This document shows, in pieces, positions 53,494-64,000 of a stretch of DNA of 64,000 bases. The first letter of the stretch is position 1; each line of letters opens with the position of its first letter. Below the pieces are notes generated by a model. That model saw nothing but the letters and a program-made list of their open reading frames with translations, ran no database searches and was not told where the DNA came from. A program made the position numbers and the translations under genes. The DNA is from an endosymbiont of Escarpia spicata (GTDB lineage: Bacteria; Pseudomonadota; Gammaproteobacteria; Chromatiales; Chromatiaceae): positions 1 through 64,000 of the forward strand of contig QFXE01000018.1 of NCBI GenBank assembly GCA_003349915.1, in the 5' to 3' direction.

Positions 53494-56400
53494 ATGAACA
53501 TCGGTGAATATTCGATAGAGAAGAAAGTCGTCTCCTGGCTGCTGGTCATCATCATGGTGGCGGGTGGATTCTACGGCTTCGAGAAGATGGGCAAACTGGA
53601 AGACCCCAACTTCACCATCAAACAGGCCAAGATCATCACCTTCTATCCCGGCGCCACCGCCCAGGAGGTACAGGATGAGGTGACCTATCATATTGAGGAG
53701 GCACTTCAGCTGATGGGACAGTTGAAACGCATCAAGATGTCTATTGCGCGGCCGGGCATGTCCGATCTCAATGTTGAGTTCAAGGACGAGTATAAGGCGA
53801 AGGATTTTCCCGACATTTACGATGAGCTGCGGCGCAAGATCGCCGATATGAAACACAAGCTGCCGCCGGGGGTCCAGGGTCCGATCATCGTCGATGACTT
53901 CGGTGATGTCTATGGTATCTACCTTGCCTTGCAGGGGGAGGGTTATACCTATCGCGATCTCAAGGATGTGGCGGATGATCTCAAGAAGCAACTGGTGCTG
54001 GTGGAGGGTGTCAAGAAGATCGTCATCGGTGGTGAGCAGCCGGAAGTGGTCTATGTGGAGATCTCCCGCACCCGTATGGGCGAACTGGGTATCTCCCTGG
54101 AACAGATCGGCAGCGTTCTGCAGTCTCAGAATGTGGTCGAGGATGCAGGCAAAGTGCGGGTAGGTCCCGACTATATTCGTATCCACCCGACGGGTGAGTT
54201 TGACTCAGTGCAGGCGATCGGCGATCTGCTCATCAGCTCGGATAACAGGAAACTGATCTATCTGAAGGATATCGCCACCATCCATCGTGCCTACGAGGAA
54301 GTCCCCGGTAAACTGATCTATTTCAATGGAAGGCCTGCACTGACCATGGGTATATCCATGCGTGGTGGCGAAAATGTCGTTGCAGTGGGTGAGACGCTGG
54401 TGCAACGCTTCCATGAGCTGCAATCGATTATTCCCGTCGGCATGGATCTGAATATTATTTATGATCAGCCCACCGAAGTTAACAATTCCGTCAACGGTTT
54501 TATCGTCAGTGTGGGTCAGGCAATCGGCATCGTGATTGCGGTCCTGCTGCTTTTTATGGGGCTGACATCGGGGCTGATAATTGGTGCAGTGCTTTTGATC
54601 ACCGTTGCAGGCACGCTGCTTGTGATGGAGCTGTACGGTATTGAACTGCAGAGAATCTCGCTCGGTGCACTGGTTATCGCGCTGGGTATGCTGGTGGATA
54701 ATGCCATTGTGGTGGCGGAGGGCATGCTGGTTCGCATTCAGTCGGGTATGCCGGCTACACAGGCGGCAAAAGAGGCGGTGGGGAAGACCATCTGGGCGCT
54801 GCTGGGCGGTACCGTTATCGGTATCCTTGCATTTTCCGCGATAGGTCTCTCCAGCGATAATACCGGTGAGTTTGCCAGCTCACTCTTCTACGTGATTCTG
54901 ATCTCCCTGACACTCTCCTGGGTCACTGCAATCAGTACTACGCCGCTCTTGTGTGCGCTTTTCATGCGTCCGAAAAAAGGTGGAGATGGAGCTGCGGACA
55001 ATCCTTATGATAAAGGTTTTTTCAAACTCTTCAGAACCCTTCTGAAAGCGGTCATCAAGGCGCGCTGGCTGGCGATTATTGTTGTGATCGGCTTATTTGT
55101 GAGTGCCATGTTGGGGTTCGGTTATATCAAAAACGCTTTTTTTCCCAGCGCCAATACACCGATGTTTTTTGTCGATGTCTGGGAGCCTGAGGGAACCGAT
55201 ATTCGGGAGACTCGCGATGATGCCCTGAAGATAGCTGAATTTCTTCGCAGTCAGGCAGGTGTCGTCAAGACAACCACGCTGGTGGGCGGTGGCGATGCCC
55301 GGTTTGCGTTGACTTACGAGCCCAAAGAGGCAAGTCCGGCCTATGCCCAGATCATCGTGCAGACAGAAGAACTGGAGCAGATCTCCCATGTTTGGCCGGC
55401 TGTCGCAGATTATATGCGCGAGAGTTTTCCTGAACTTGACCCAATCATCAAACCTTTCCGCATCGGTCCAGGCCGCGACGGTAAGATTGAGGCGCGTTTC
55501 CACGGACCGGATGCGGCAGTCCTGCGTGACCTGGCAGAACAGGCTAAGGCGATCATGCGGCTGGATGCGGAGGCCAAAGAGATCAACGACGATTGGCGCC
55601 AGCCGGTGGAATTCATCCGTCCGCTCTTCAATGAAAAGGTGGGACGGCAGTTGGGCATCACCCGTCATGACCTTGCTATCGCACTGAAGTCTGCGTTTGA
55701 AGGCAAAAGCGTGGGTGTCTATCGGGATGGTATTCGGATGTTGCCGATCAAGCTTCGACCACCGGTCGATGAGCGCGCGGATGTAGCCAATATTCAGGAC
55801 ATCCAGGTCTGGAGTCCCGCGTTGCAGAAGGCGGTGCCTGTGGCACAGGTTGTAAGTGGTTTCGAGACTGTTTTCGAGAATACGGTGATTCGGGGGCGCA
55901 ACCGGATTCAGACCATCATTGCGGCCTGTAATCCAACGGGTGAATTGGCGACGCCGCTGTTCAACCGTTTGCGGGCGAAGATCGAAACGATTGAATTGCC
56001 GTCAGGTTACGAACTCTCCTGGGGTGGTGAATATGAAGACTCCAGCAACGCCCAAGCTGGACTTTCCAAAGTGCTGCCGGCGGGTTTCATCATGATGATT
56101 CTGGTCAGTATCCTGCTGTTTGCCAAGGTGCGTCAGCCGTTGATTATCTGGTTGACCGTACCTCTGGCCATTGTTGGCATCACCGCCGGACTGCTTGGTT
56201 TCGACGGTGCCTTTGATTTTATGTCCCTGCTCGGCGCATTGAGTCTCATCGGCCTGTTGATCAAAAATGCCATAGTTTTGATCGATGAGATCGACCAGCA
56301 GATCGATGATGGCAAAGAACAATTTGCGGCGATTCTGGATGCAACGGTAAGCCGGTTGCGTCCGGTATTGATGGCAGCCGCCACAACCATTCTGGGATTG

Positions 56401-56544
56401 ATCCCGCTGCTCTCTGATGTATTCTTCGTCAATATGTCGATTACCATCATGGCGGGATTGGGTTTTGCGACGCTGTTGACACTACTCTTTGTCCCGGTTC
56501 TGTATGCGGTTTTCTTCCGAGTGCCTTATTCCAAGGATGCTTGA
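53494..56544 (+). CDS. RND family efflux permease
   Basis: 1016 residues, 12 spans in two halves, with large periplasmic loops (48-335, 560-860). TM4 has ALGMLVDNAIVVAEG, keeping one of the two relay Asp residues (the other is Asn). N-terminal ISIEKKVVSWLLVIIMVAGGFYGF and C-terminal AATTILGLIPLLSD are typical. Probably exports hydrophobic compounds or metals; substrate unknown. It follows its adaptor. Confidence 0.93.
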   Translation: MNIGEYSIEKKVVSWLLVIIMVAGGFYGFEKMGKLEDPNFTIKQAKIITFYPGATAQEVQDEVTYHIEEALQLMGQLKRIKMSIARPGMSDLNVEFKDEYKAKDFPDIYDELRRKIADMKHKLPPGVQGPIIVDDFGDVYGIYLALQGEGYTYRDLKDVADDLKKQLVLVEGVKKIVIGGEQPEVVYVEISRTRMGELGISLEQIGSVLQSQNVVEDAGKVRVGPDYIRIHPTGEFDSVQAIGDLLISSDNRKLIYLKDIATIHRAYEEVPGKLIYFNGRPALTMGISMRGGENVVAVGETLVQRFHELQSIIPVGMDLNIIYDQPTEVNNSVNGFIVSVGQAIGIVIAVLLLFMGLTSGLIIGAVLLITVAGTLLVMELYGIELQRISLGALVIALGMLVDNAIVVAEGMLVRIQSGMPATQAAKEAVGKTIWALLGGTVIGILAFSAIGLSSDNTGEFASSLFYVILISLTLSWVTAISTTPLLCALFMRPKKGGDGAADNPYDKGFFKLFRTLLKAVIKARWLAIIVVIGLFVSAMLGFGYIKNAFFPSANTPMFFVDVWEPEGTDIRETRDDALKIAEFLRSQAGVVKTTTLVGGGDARFALTYEPKEASPAYAQIIVQTEELEQISHVWPAVADYMRESFPELDPIIKPFRIGPGRDGKIEARFHGPDAAVLRDLAEQAKAIMRLDAEAKEINDDWRQPVEFIRPLFNEKVGRQLGITRHDLAIALKSAFEGKSVGVYRDGIRMLPIKLRPPVDERADVANIQDIQVWSPALQKAVPVAQVVSGFETVFENTVIRGRNRIQTIIAACNPTGELATPLFNRLRAKIETIELPSGYELSWGGEYEDSSNAQAGLSKVLPAGFIMMILVSILLFAKVRQPLIIWLTVPLAIVGITAGLLGFDGAFDFMSLLGALSLIGLLIKNAIVLIDEIDQQIDDGKEQFAAILDATVSRLRPVLMAAATTILGLIPLLSDVFFVNMSITIMAGLGFATLLTLLFVPVLYAVFFRVPYSKDA

Positions 56545-56594
56545 TGCGTCCATGTGTGGCAAGTGCGCCTTCAACAAATAACAATAGGATGTGT

Positions 56595-56672
56595 GCAGGG
56601 TGTGCCATGCGCACCAAAACAAGCCGTAATCATGGTGCGTACGCCAATCATGGTGCGCACAGCGCACCCTAC
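56595..56672. repeat. Dispersed palindromic repeat, copy 2 (compound)
   Basis: A left arm GGGTGTGCCATGCGCACCA (56598-56616) and partial copies of ATCATGGTGCG (56629-56639) precede the right arm 56645-56672, which is identical over 28 bases to the copy at 37561-37588. The duplicated 'aatcatggtgcg' block suggests internal expansion. Lies after the RND permease, 197 bases before the DsrC-like gene. Confidence 0.75.
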
Positions 56673-56868
56673 ACCCTGGCTGAACGGGCACTGTTTGTCA
56701 CAGGATCTTTTGCTTGATCCGCTGCGCTTGATCATGCCTACGAATCCAACATGCCATTGATTTTGATTGGCCGTAACAATTGCCCTGCTTATAGCGGGGT
56801 AACTGTTGGCTGTCAGGGACAGGTGCTGATCTATACTTCCTTTCATAACACCAAAGGAGGAGATGAGC

Positions 56869-57234
56869 ATGTCGGATATACTGCAGCACATACGTAGCCC
56901 AGCCTCGAATCAGAATGACCCGGATGGCAACCTGCTGGAATTGGTTCCCTGGTCAGAAGATGCGGCAGTTGCAAGAGCCCAGGAGTTGGGTATCGCATTG
57001 AGTAATGATCATTGGGATGTTGTCCTTTTCGTACGTGATTACTATCGCGGACGAGGGGAGAAGGCCAAGGCGCGGGAGATCACAAAGGCATTGGTGGAAG
57101 AGTTTGCAGAAGATGGCGGGAAAAAATGGCTCTATCAGCTGTTTCCACGTGGCCCGGTTAACCAGGCCAGCTATATTGCCGGTATACGGGTACCAGGTGA
57201 TGCAAACGATCCATCCTTTGGCAGTACCCATTAG
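56869..57234 (+). CDS. DsrC/TusE-family protein lacking cysteines
   Basis: 121 residues from ATG 56869, chosen because a perfect AAAGGAGG ends eight bases upstream (the ATG at 56863 is too close). The fold is clearly DsrC/TusE: LSNDHWDVVLFVRDYY, AREITKALVEEF, GGKKWLYQLFPRGPVNQASYIAGI. However, both catalytic cysteines are missing: CysB position in QACKIAG is Ser (QASYIAG), and the C-terminal CysA is absent (ends PSFGSTH). There is no cysteine in the whole chain. It cannot do sulfur relay chemistry; such RspA-like homologues may bind DNA or other partners (inference). Confidence 0.87.
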   Translation: MSDILQHIRSPASNQNDPDGNLLELVPWSEDAAVARAQELGIALSNDHWDVVLFVRDYYRGRGEKAKAREITKALVEEFAEDGGKKWLYQLFPRGPVNQASYIAGIRVPGDANDPSFGSTH

Positions 57235-57239
57235 GCAGT

Positions 57240-57614
57240 TCAAAAACTGCCGGTTTTCAGCATTACCAGGGTGCAGCCTTTCAGCCACTCGATGCCTGCC
57301 TTGTCCAGACGTGACATGAGGTCTTGGGATTCGGTGCCCGGATTGAAGATCACCCTGCCGGGTGCTGCGTTGACGATCTCATCGAACATGGGCGCCAGAC
57401 GCTGTGGCCCGACATAGAGGGTCAGGGTGTCGATGGTCTTTGAGATCTTGCCCAATGATGGGAATACTTGCAGACCTTCGACGCTCTCCAGTTTCGGGTG
57501 TACAGGTGTGACTTCATAGCCGAGTTCGTTCAGCAGTATAATCGCCTGATTGGCGTAACGGTGCGGTTTGGCGCTGGCGCCAAGCACCGCGACATGGTGT
57601 TCTGACGGCTTCAT
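57240..57614 (-). CDS. CoA-binding domain protein (YccU-like)
   Basis: 124 residues. Rossmann-like [48 protein letters not shown] and [30 protein letters not shown], the CoA-binding family. Its start overlaps the end of valS as ATGA (57611-57614). No catalytic role known. Confidence 0.88.
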   Translation of the reverse strand: MKPSEHHVAVLGASAKPHRYANQAIILLNELGYEVTPVHPKLESVEGLQVFPSLGKISKTIDTLTLYVGPQRLAPMFDEIVNAAPGRVIFNPGTESQDLMSRLDKAGIEWLKGCTLVMLKTGSF

Positions 57615-60433
57615 ATCGCCTGAATCTTTTCTGCCTGTGCCTGCAAATCCTCAAGCGCCTTACGGGCGACCTCCATCTTGTCCTTCTCTTTCTGCACTAC
57701 GGCCGCTGGTGCCTTGTCAACAAAGTTGGGGTTGGAGAGTTTTTTCCCAATGCGTTCCACTTCCCCCTGCAGTTTGCCGATCTCTTTCTCCAGACGTTTG
57801 ATCTCCGCGTTTTTGTCGATCAGACCGGCAAGGGGGATCAACACTTTCATCTCGCCCACCAGCGCAGTGGCGGACTCCGGTCCGGCCTCTCCCGCAGGCA
57901 GGACTTCCACCGACTCTGTGCGGGCAAGGAAATCGAGGTAACGCCGGTTGGAGGTGAGCCAGGTCTGATCCTGTTCGGTGGCGTTGGCCAACAGCACTGG
58001 AACCGGCTTGCCGGGGGCGATGTTCATCTCACCCTTGATCTTGCGAATGCCGAGAATGAACTGCATGGTCCACTCCATCTCGGCGACAGCATTTTTGTCG
58101 ATCAGTGACTGATCAGCCACCGGATAGCCCTGCAGCATAATGGTGTCACCCTGGGCGTCGGTCATTGGTGCGACTCTCTGCCAGATCTCTTCGGTGATGA
58201 AGGGCATGATCGGATGAGTGAGGCGAAGCAGGGCCTCCAGAACCTGAATCAGGGTGCGACGGGTACCGCGTTTGGCCGCGTCCGAGGAGGTATCGTTCGT
58301 CAATACGGGCTTACAGAGTTCAAGGTACCAGTCACAGTAATTGTTCCAGGTGAACTCGTAGATCGCCTGGGCAGCGTGGTCGAAACGGTAGTTGTCGATC
58401 GATTGGGTTACCGCAGAAATGGTGGACTGCAGTTGGGTGATGATCCAGCGGTCGGCGACTGAAAGTTCGACCTCGGATGAGCCTTTGCCGGTGTCTTCGC
58501 CTTCGGTGTTCATCAACACGTAGCGGGTGGCGTTCCACAGCTTGTTGCAGAAGTTGCGGTAGCCTTCGACACGTCCCAGGTCGAACTTGATGTCGCGGCC
58601 ACGGGAGGCCAGTGCGGCAAAGGTGAAGCGCATGGCGTCGGTGCCGAAACTGGGGATGCCGTCGGGGAAGTCCTTGCGGGTGACCCTTTCGATCTTTTTC
58701 GCCAGTTGCGGCTGCATCATGCCGCTGGTGCGCTTCTCCACCAGTGGTTCCAGTTCGATGCCGTCGATCAGGTCGATGGGATCGAGTACGTTGCCCTTCG
58801 ATTTCGACATCTTGTCGCCGTGGGAGTCGCGCACCAGACCGTGTACATAGACCTCTTTGAAAGGCACATCGTCCATAAATTTGATGCCCATCATGATCAT
58901 CCGGGCGACCCAGAAGAAGATGATGTCGAAGCCGGTGACCAGTACCGAGGTGGGGTAGAAGGTCTTTACCCGGTCGGTATCTTCAGGCCAGCCGAGGGTG
59001 GAGAAGGGCCAGAGGGCGGAGCTGAACCAGGTATCGAGCACATCCTCATCCTGGCGCAACGGGTAGTCGTCCGCCAGATTGTGCTGCTTGCGGACATCTT
59101 CTTCGGAGCGGCCGACGTAGACATTGCCTGCATCGTCGTACCAGGCAGGGATACGGTGTCCCCACCAGATCTGGCGGCTGATGCACCAGTCCTGGATGTT
59201 GCGCATCCATTCGAAATAGGTGTTTTTCCAGTTGTCGGGCACGAATTTGATATCGCCGTTCTCCACCGCCTCAATGGCCGGTTTTGCCAGTGGAGCCACC
59301 TTGACGTACCACTGGTCGGTGAGAAAAGGTTCGATAACCGCGTCGGAGCGGTCGCCCCGCGGCACCATCAGCTTGTGGTCGTCGATCTTTTCCAGCAGTC
59401 CCTGGGCCTTCAGGTCGGTCACGATCTGCTTGCGCGCGACATAGCGGTCCATGCCGATGTAAGCAGTCGGGATCAGGTTGTCCTCATCCTCCTCATTGTC
59501 ACGGATGGCCGCATCTACGGTGAAGATATTGATCAGGCCGCCGTGGGGCTCTTCGGAGATAATCTTCTCATCCCGGTGGCGCTGCCATACTGCATAGTCG
59601 TTGAAGTCGTGGGCCGGTGTAATCTTCACGCAGCCTGTGCCGAACTCGGGATCGACATGCTCTTCGTCAGCGATGATGGGGATTCTGCGGCCGGTCAGCG
59701 GCAGCTCCAGTAGCTCGCCGATCATGTGTTTGTAGCGCTCGTCACTGGGATTGACCGCCACCGCGCAATCGCCGAGCAGGGTCTCCGGCCGGGTGGTGGC
59801 GACGATCAGGTGGCCCTGGCCGTTGGAGAGGGGATAGCGCATGTGCCACATGTGGCCATTTTCCTCCCCGGAGAGTACCTCCAGATCGGAGACGGCGGTA
59901 TGCAACACCGGATCCCAGTTGACCAGACGTTTGCCACGGTAGATCAGCCCCTCTTCATAGAGGCGGACAAAGACCTCCTTTACCGCATCCGATAGCCCCT
60001 CATCCATGGTAAAGCGTTCATGCTCCCAGTCGAGGGACGAACCCATGCGCCGCAGTTGGCGGGTGATGGTGTTGCCTGAGTGCTCTTTCCAATCCCAGAT
60101 CCGATCGATGAATTTTTCCCGCCCATAGTCGTGACGGGTCTCGCCTTCGGCATTGATCAGCCGTTCAACCACCATCTGTGTGGCTATCCCCGCATGATCA
60201 GATCCCGCCTGCCAGAGGGTGCGTTCCCCCTTCATGCGGTGGAAACGGGTCAGGGCATCCATGATGGTGTCTTGAAAGGCGTGACCCATGTGAAGTCTGC
60301 CGGTGACATTGGGTGGTGGGATCATGATGCAGTAGGCACCGTCCCCTTCGTCTTTGGGCGCAAAGTAACCGCGCTCCTCCCAAGTCTGGTACCAGTGTTG
60401 TTCTATGGCGTGGGGATCGTAGGTCTTGTCCAT
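57611..60433 (-). CDS. valS: Valyl-tRNA synthetase
   Basis: 940 residues from ATG 60433 (a TTG at 60457 is less likely). Class I motifs [14 protein letters not shown] (HIGH-type HMGH) and [13 protein letters not shown] (KMSKS). Editing domain with [14 protein letters not shown], tRNA-binding C-terminal coiled coil ([20 protein letters not shown]). Charges tRNA-Val. Co-transcribed with the CoA-binding gene. Confidence 0.97.
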   Translation of the reverse strand: MDKTYDPHAIEQHWYQTWEERGYFAPKDEGDGAYCIMIPPPNVTGRLHMGHAFQDTIMDALTRFHRMKGERTLWQAGSDHAGIATQMVVERLINAEGETRHDYGREKFIDRIWDWKEHSGNTITRQLRRMGSSLDWEHERFTMDEGLSDAVKEVFVRLYEEGLIYRGKRLVNWDPVLHTAVSDLEVLSGEENGHMWHMRYPLSNGQGHLIVATTRPETLLGDCAVAVNPSDERYKHMIGELLELPLTGRRIPIIADEEHVDPEFGTGCVKITPAHDFNDYAVWQRHRDEKIISEEPHGGLINIFTVDAAIRDNEEDEDNLIPTAYIGMDRYVARKQIVTDLKAQGLLEKIDDHKLMVPRGDRSDAVIEPFLTDQWYVKVAPLAKPAIEAVENGDIKFVPDNWKNTYFEWMRNIQDWCISRQIWWGHRIPAWYDDAGNVYVGRSEEDVRKQHNLADDYPLRQDEDVLDTWFSSALWPFSTLGWPEDTDRVKTFYPTSVLVTGFDIIFFWVARMIMMGIKFMDDVPFKEVYVHGLVRDSHGDKMSKSKGNVLDPIDLIDGIELEPLVEKRTSGMMQPQLAKKIERVTRKDFPDGIPSFGTDAMRFTFAALASRGRDIKFDLGRVEGYRNFCNKLWNATRYVLMNTEGEDTGKGSSEVELSVADRWIITQLQSTISAVTQSIDNYRFDHAAQAIYEFTWNNYCDWYLELCKPVLTNDTSSDAAKRGTRRTLIQVLEALLRLTHPIMPFITEEIWQRVAPMTDAQGDTIMLQGYPVADQSLIDKNAVAEMEWTMQFILGIRKIKGEMNIAPGKPVPVLLANATEQDQTWLTSNRRYLDFLARTESVEVLPAGEAGPESATALVGEMKVLIPLAGLIDKNAEIKRLEKEIGKLQGEVERIGKKLSNPNFVDKAPAAVVQKEKDKMEVARKALEDLQAQAEKIQAI

Positions 60434-60652
60434 GGGTTTCGTGATGGTTGGTCGCAAAAGGCGCCTAGTATAACCGGATGGACCGGATAAGGTGGAGGGC
60501 GGTTTTTTGCCGATTCTGCGCAGCTGTAGAGAATCTTCCTTCAGTTATAGCGCTCATGGCCGCTAGACAGGTATGGAACGGCTCGGTTTCGGAGGTGGGT
60601 GTGTCGAAATGGGCGTTATCTAATGGAATTAACTGATGTGTATTTGTGAAAA

Positions 60653-61873
60653 ATGGACGCTTCTATAGACATACTTGCGATAGATGACGACAAGATAAGT
60701 CGTAAAATTATTGGCCGCAGCCTTGAAGCTGCAGGTATGGTGCCGAGGTTCGCCGAAAATGGCGAGGAGGGGCTTGCTGAAGCCCAGCGTCATATTCCCG
60801 ATATCGTCCTTCTCGATGTGGAGATGCCCGGCCTCAATGGTTATGAGGTTTGCGATCGTCTGCGCCAAACTGAAGCGACCAAAGATGTCCCGGTTGTCTT
60901 CCTCTCCTCCCATAGCTCCCTGCGGGAAAGGATGCTGGGCTACGAAATGGGGGGGGACGACTATCTGGCAAAGCCTTTTGAGCCGGAAAACCTGATCGCT
61001 CGTATCAGGGTGCTGATCAAATACAGAGATGAGCAACAGGTGTTGCAGGCGCAATACGAGCAGGCGCAGAAAACCGCCTTTATCGCGATGACCGGGACCA
61101 GCGAATTGGGCATGGCTGTACAGTTTGTGGAGAAGAGTTACGCTCATAAAACCTACGAGGAGCTGGCAGATGAGCTTTTCGGAGTCATGGACCATCTGCA
61201 ACTGCAGTGTTGCCTGATGATCCTGGATGCAGATACGCCTCTTTGGTTCTCATCGGAGGGCAGCATCAGTCCGTTGGAGAAGGAGCTGATCGAGATGGCC
61301 GATAAGGAGATGCGTTTCTTTGATTTTGGGGCCAATACCATCGTCAACTACCCGACGCTAAGTCTTTTGGTAAAAAACATGCCGCTCGACGATCCTGAGC
61401 GCTATGGTCAAATCAAGGATCTCCTGCCGGTAATGCTTTCTGCGGCGAATGCGAAAAACAGCACCATTAGTGTAGAAATGGCCTTGCTGGGGCAGAGCCG
61501 TGATCTGTTGAGGGCCTTTGGCCAAATCCGGACAAAGCTCTACTATCTTGCCCGGGGTATGTTGGACAAGCAGGAAGAGAGTGGTGGACTGCTGCGGGAG
61601 ATGGCGGAGCATATCAACTACGATCTGTTGCGCATGGGTCTAGAGGAAGATCAGGAGGATTATCTGCTGACGCGAATCGATACTGCGATCGATGATGCAA
61701 TGGAACGTATCGACTCAGGTGAGACTATTTACTACACGCTGTCAAATGTCCTGTCGAGCATTAAAGGGGTTATGCAGAACCAGGAGCATATCGTGGAGGC
61801 GTTTGCCATGAGCCAGGCAGTGGATAGTGATGCAGATGGGAAAAATTATGAAGGGGATATTGAACTCTTTTAA
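60653..61873 (+). CDS. Response regulator with uncharacterised C-terminal domain
   Basis: 406 residues. Receiver domain 1-125: acidic pair in LAIDDDKIS, phospho-Asp55 in IVLLDVEMPGLNGYE, Thr/Ser in VVFLSSHS, Lys in YLAKPFEPE. Residues 140-406 are a helical domain with no recognised output motif (TSELGMAVQFVEKSYAHKTYEELADEL; LQCCLMILDADTPLWFSSEGSISPLEKELIEMADKE). No histidine kinase neighbour. Its start ATG 60653 has no strong ribosome site. Function of the second half unknown. Confidence 0.82.
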   Translation: MDASIDILAIDDDKISRKIIGRSLEAAGMVPRFAENGEEGLAEAQRHIPDIVLLDVEMPGLNGYEVCDRLRQTEATKDVPVVFLSSHSSLRERMLGYEMGGDDYLAKPFEPENLIARIRVLIKYRDEQQVLQAQYEQAQKTAFIAMTGTSELGMAVQFVEKSYAHKTYEELADELFGVMDHLQLQCCLMILDADTPLWFSSEGSISPLEKELIEMADKEMRFFDFGANTIVNYPTLSLLVKNMPLDDPERYGQIKDLLPVMLSAANAKNSTISVEMALLGQSRDLLRAFGQIRTKLYYLARGMLDKQEESGGLLREMAEHINYDLLRMGLEEDQEDYLLTRIDTAIDDAMERIDSGETIYYTLSNVLSSIKGVMQNQEHIVEAFAMSQAVDSDADGKNYEGDIELF

Positions 61874-62101
61874 ACGCTGATAATCCGCTACAAAAAACCG
61901 CATAAAAATCTACTCTTCATTGCTGAATCTGTCTTCAGTTCCTCTTACGAATAAATCGCCATGACCATGACCCGATAATAGGGTCGTCCCGCTGTGTTCC
62001 GGGTGAATTCGGTAATGGTTCGGCAACAAAAAAGGGCTATCATACCCGGATGATTCAATTAGGGTGGAGCAGGTTCCGCCTCCCGACAAAGGAAGGAAGT
62101 A

Positions 62102-64000
62102 AATGAGTGGAAAAAGACAGGTTTTCTCTTTCGAAGAAGGTGATGGCAAGAACAAACAGCTGTTGGGCGGTAAAGGTGCGAATCTGTGCGAGATGACCCA
62201 GTTCGGTCTCAATGTGCCGCCCGGCTTCGTCATCTCCACCGAGGCCTGTCTCGACTATCTCGCCAACGAAACCCGGCAGCTGCCTGACGGCCTGATGGAC
62301 GATGTGAGAGAACACATGAAACGGGTCGAGGCGGCCACCGGCAAGGGCTTCGGCGACGCAAATAACCCACTGCTGGTTTCTGTGCGTTCCGGCTCTGCGA
62401 TGTCGATGCCCGGCATGATGGATACCATCCTCAACCTGGGACTCAACTCCGAGACCCTGCAGGGCGAGATCGAACAGACCGGTGACGCCCGTTTCGGATA
62501 TGACGCCTATCGCCGCTTCATCCAGCTCTTCGGCAAGGTCGCCCTCAATGTGCCCGACGAACTCTTCGATGCGGAGTTTGAGCAGGTAAAACAGAAGGCT
62601 CATGTCACAGAGGATGTGGGGCTCTCCGGAGATGACCTGAAAGAGATTTGCGAACGTTTTCTGACGGTCTTTGGAAATCATGCCGGACGACCCTTTCCGG
62701 AAGACCCTTACGATCAGCTGGAGATTGCCATCAAAGCGGTATTCGGCTCCTGGGGTGGCAAGCGGGCGGTGGATTACCGCCGTGAATTCAATATCACACC
62801 TGACATGGCTAATGGTACTGCCGTCAATGTCTGCACCATGGTCTTCGGCAATCGGGGAGACGACTCCGCCACTGGCGTTGGCTTCACCCGTAACCCTGGT
62901 ACCGGTGAGAACAAGCTGTATGGCGAGTATCTGGTCAACGCCCAGGGTGAGGATGTGGTGGCGGGTATCCGTACGCCGAAACCCATCGACCACCTCTCCG
63001 AGGAGATGCCGGAGATGGCGCGGCAGCTTGCGGAGCTGCGCGAAAAACTGGAGACCCACTATAAAGAGATACAGGATTTCGAGTTTACCATCGAGCGCGG
63101 CATTCTCTACTGCCTGCAAACCCGCAACGGAAAGATGAATGCAATTGCCATGGTGCGCACCTCCGTGGAGATGGTGGAGGAGGGGCTGATCGACAAGGAG
63201 CAGGCTTTGCTGCGCATCGATCCCGCCCATCTTGAGCAGATGCTCTACCCTCGTCTCGATCCCGATGCCAAGGCGGATGCGGTGGCACAGGGTTTGCCCG
63301 CATCGCCGGGCGCGGCCAGCGGCCGGGTCGTTTTCGATGCAGATCGGGCGGAGATCTTCGGCAAAGAGCAGGGGCAGAAAGTGATCCTGATGCGCGAAGA
63401 GACCAAGCCCGAAGATATCCACGGCTTTTTCGCTTCGGAAGGTATCCTTACCAGTCGTGGCGGCAAGACATCTCACGCCGCGGTGGTGGCCCGTGGCATG
63501 GGCAAGCCCTGTGTGGCGGGTGCGGAGGGTATCTCTGTGGATGTCCAGCGCCGTGAAGCGCACATCGGCGGTTTGGTGATCCGGGAAGGCGATGTGGTCA
63601 CCATCGACGGTAGTAGCGGCAATGTCTATCTGGGTGAGATATCGATGGTGGAGCCGGACTTCACAGAGGAGCTGAACCGGTTGCTGCGCTGGGCTGATGA
63701 TGAGGCCTACCTGCGGGTGGTGGCCAATGCCGACACCGGACCGGATGCCACGCGGGCGCTCAAGTATGGCGCCAAGGGTATAGGCCTCTGTCGTACCGAA
63801 CGCATGTTCAATGATGTCGACCGTCTGCCGGTAGTCATCGAAATGATCGTGTCGGAGACCGATGAGCAGCGTGAGGCGGCGCTGGATAAGCTGCTGCCGA
63901 TGCAGCGTGCCGATTTCAAGGCGATCTTTGAAGTCATGTCGCCGTTTCCGGTCACCATTCGTCTGCTCGACCCGCCGATCCACGAGTTTCTGCCATCCGA
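62102..64000 (+). CDS. ppdK: Pyruvate phosphate dikinase (3' end outside window)
   Basis: 633 codons in the window from ATG 62102, with AAGGAAGG upstream; the full enzyme has about 880 residues. ATP-grasp domain begins LLGGKGANLCEMTQFGLNVPPGFVIS and has SVRSGSAMSMPGMMDTILNLGLN; phosphohistidine domain GGKTSHAAVVARGMGKPCVAG with the catalytic His; C-terminal TIM barrel just starting (GAKGIGLCRTERMFND). It interconverts ATP, pyruvate and Pi with AMP, PEP and PPi. In sulfur oxidisers it often replaces pyruvate kinase/PEP synthase in a pyrophosphate-based energy scheme (general knowledge). Confidence 0.96.

Noticed and set aside
58706-59713. 335-codon plus-strand frame opposite valS
   Set aside because: Antisense shadow of a synthetase with both signature motifs.
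62055-63983. A 642-codon open frame on the minus strand
   Set aside because: It lies exactly antisense to pyruvate phosphate dikinase, whose sequence is unmistakable; the frame is a shadow.

Overview
The window looks like the chromosome of a free-living or symbiotic sulfur-oxidising gammaproteobacterium (Chromatiales/Sedimenticola-like). The evidence is the gene order glyA-nrdR-ribD-ribE-ribBA-ribH-nusB-thiL-pgpA, the xseB-ispA pair, a DsrC-family protein, a PEP-CTERM/XrtA-type chain-length protein, a pyrophosphate-fixing pyruvate phosphate dikinase, and moderate GC content. The species cannot be fixed from sequence alone. No tRNA, rRNA, CRISPR array, phage or insertion sequence was recognised.

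Layout. 1-6.6 kb: a membrane spermidine-synthase-like gene cut by the window edge and carrying an apparent one-base frameshift, a large coiled-coil SPOR protein, a DUF2459 lipoprotein, and a 5' stump of glgC beside a REP-like repeat. 6.6-15.4 kb: a compact minus-strand operon (NUDIX, PhoU-APH kinase, ATP-grasp, HprK-related kinase B, SixA-NUDIX fusion, histidine phosphatase, metallophosphatase, amphi-Trp protein) facing a divergent CofD-like gene. This is a complete-looking set for the poorly characterised 'GAK' system and is the most interesting part of the window. 15.5-23.1 kb: two DUF21-CBS-CorC proteins, two small CBS proteins, an ArsB/NhaD-type permease, a universal stress protein and a Na/Pi-cotransporter with a PhoU tail, i.e. 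an ion/phosphate and adenylate-sensing island.

23.1-29 kb: small hypothetical genes, a DksA-like zinc finger, a 758-base gap without a convincing gene, an orphan Wzz/glycosyltransferase pair and a secreted PilJ-like protein. 29-37.5 kb: the glyA/nrdR/riboflavin/nusB/thiL/pgpA housekeeping cluster, in which ribE carries two compensating-type single-base insertions and psiE lies antisense, then a retropepsin-like protease. 37.5-44.7 kb: folE2, ispA, xseB, parE, a secreted coiled-coil protein, SCO1, ppx/gppA. 45-52 kb: NUDIX, NYN-cold-shock fusion, TauE/SafE exporter, an isolated flavin-dependent halogenase homologue, zwf-pgl and an orphan pseudopilin. 52-64 kb: an RND efflux pair, a cysteine-free DsrC homologue, a CoA-binding protein, valS, a two-domain response regulator, and a pyruvate phosphate dikinase that runs off the window.

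How it fits together. The GAK cluster combines at least two kinase-type folds, an ATP-grasp ligase/kinase, a CofD-type phosphotransferase fold and at least five phosphohydrolase domains, so it very probably builds and strips phosphoryl or diphosphoryl groups on an unidentified molecule or protein. The neighbouring Na/Pi symporter with PhoU, together with PsiE and exopolyphosphatase elsewhere in the window, makes a link to phosphate economy reasonable but unproven. Intergenic palindromes at 37.5, 51.5 and 56.6 kb (two sharing an identical 28-base block) show a dispersed repeat family. The single-base frameshifts in two genes, both at short homopolymers, may be sequencing or assembly errors rather than real lesions.
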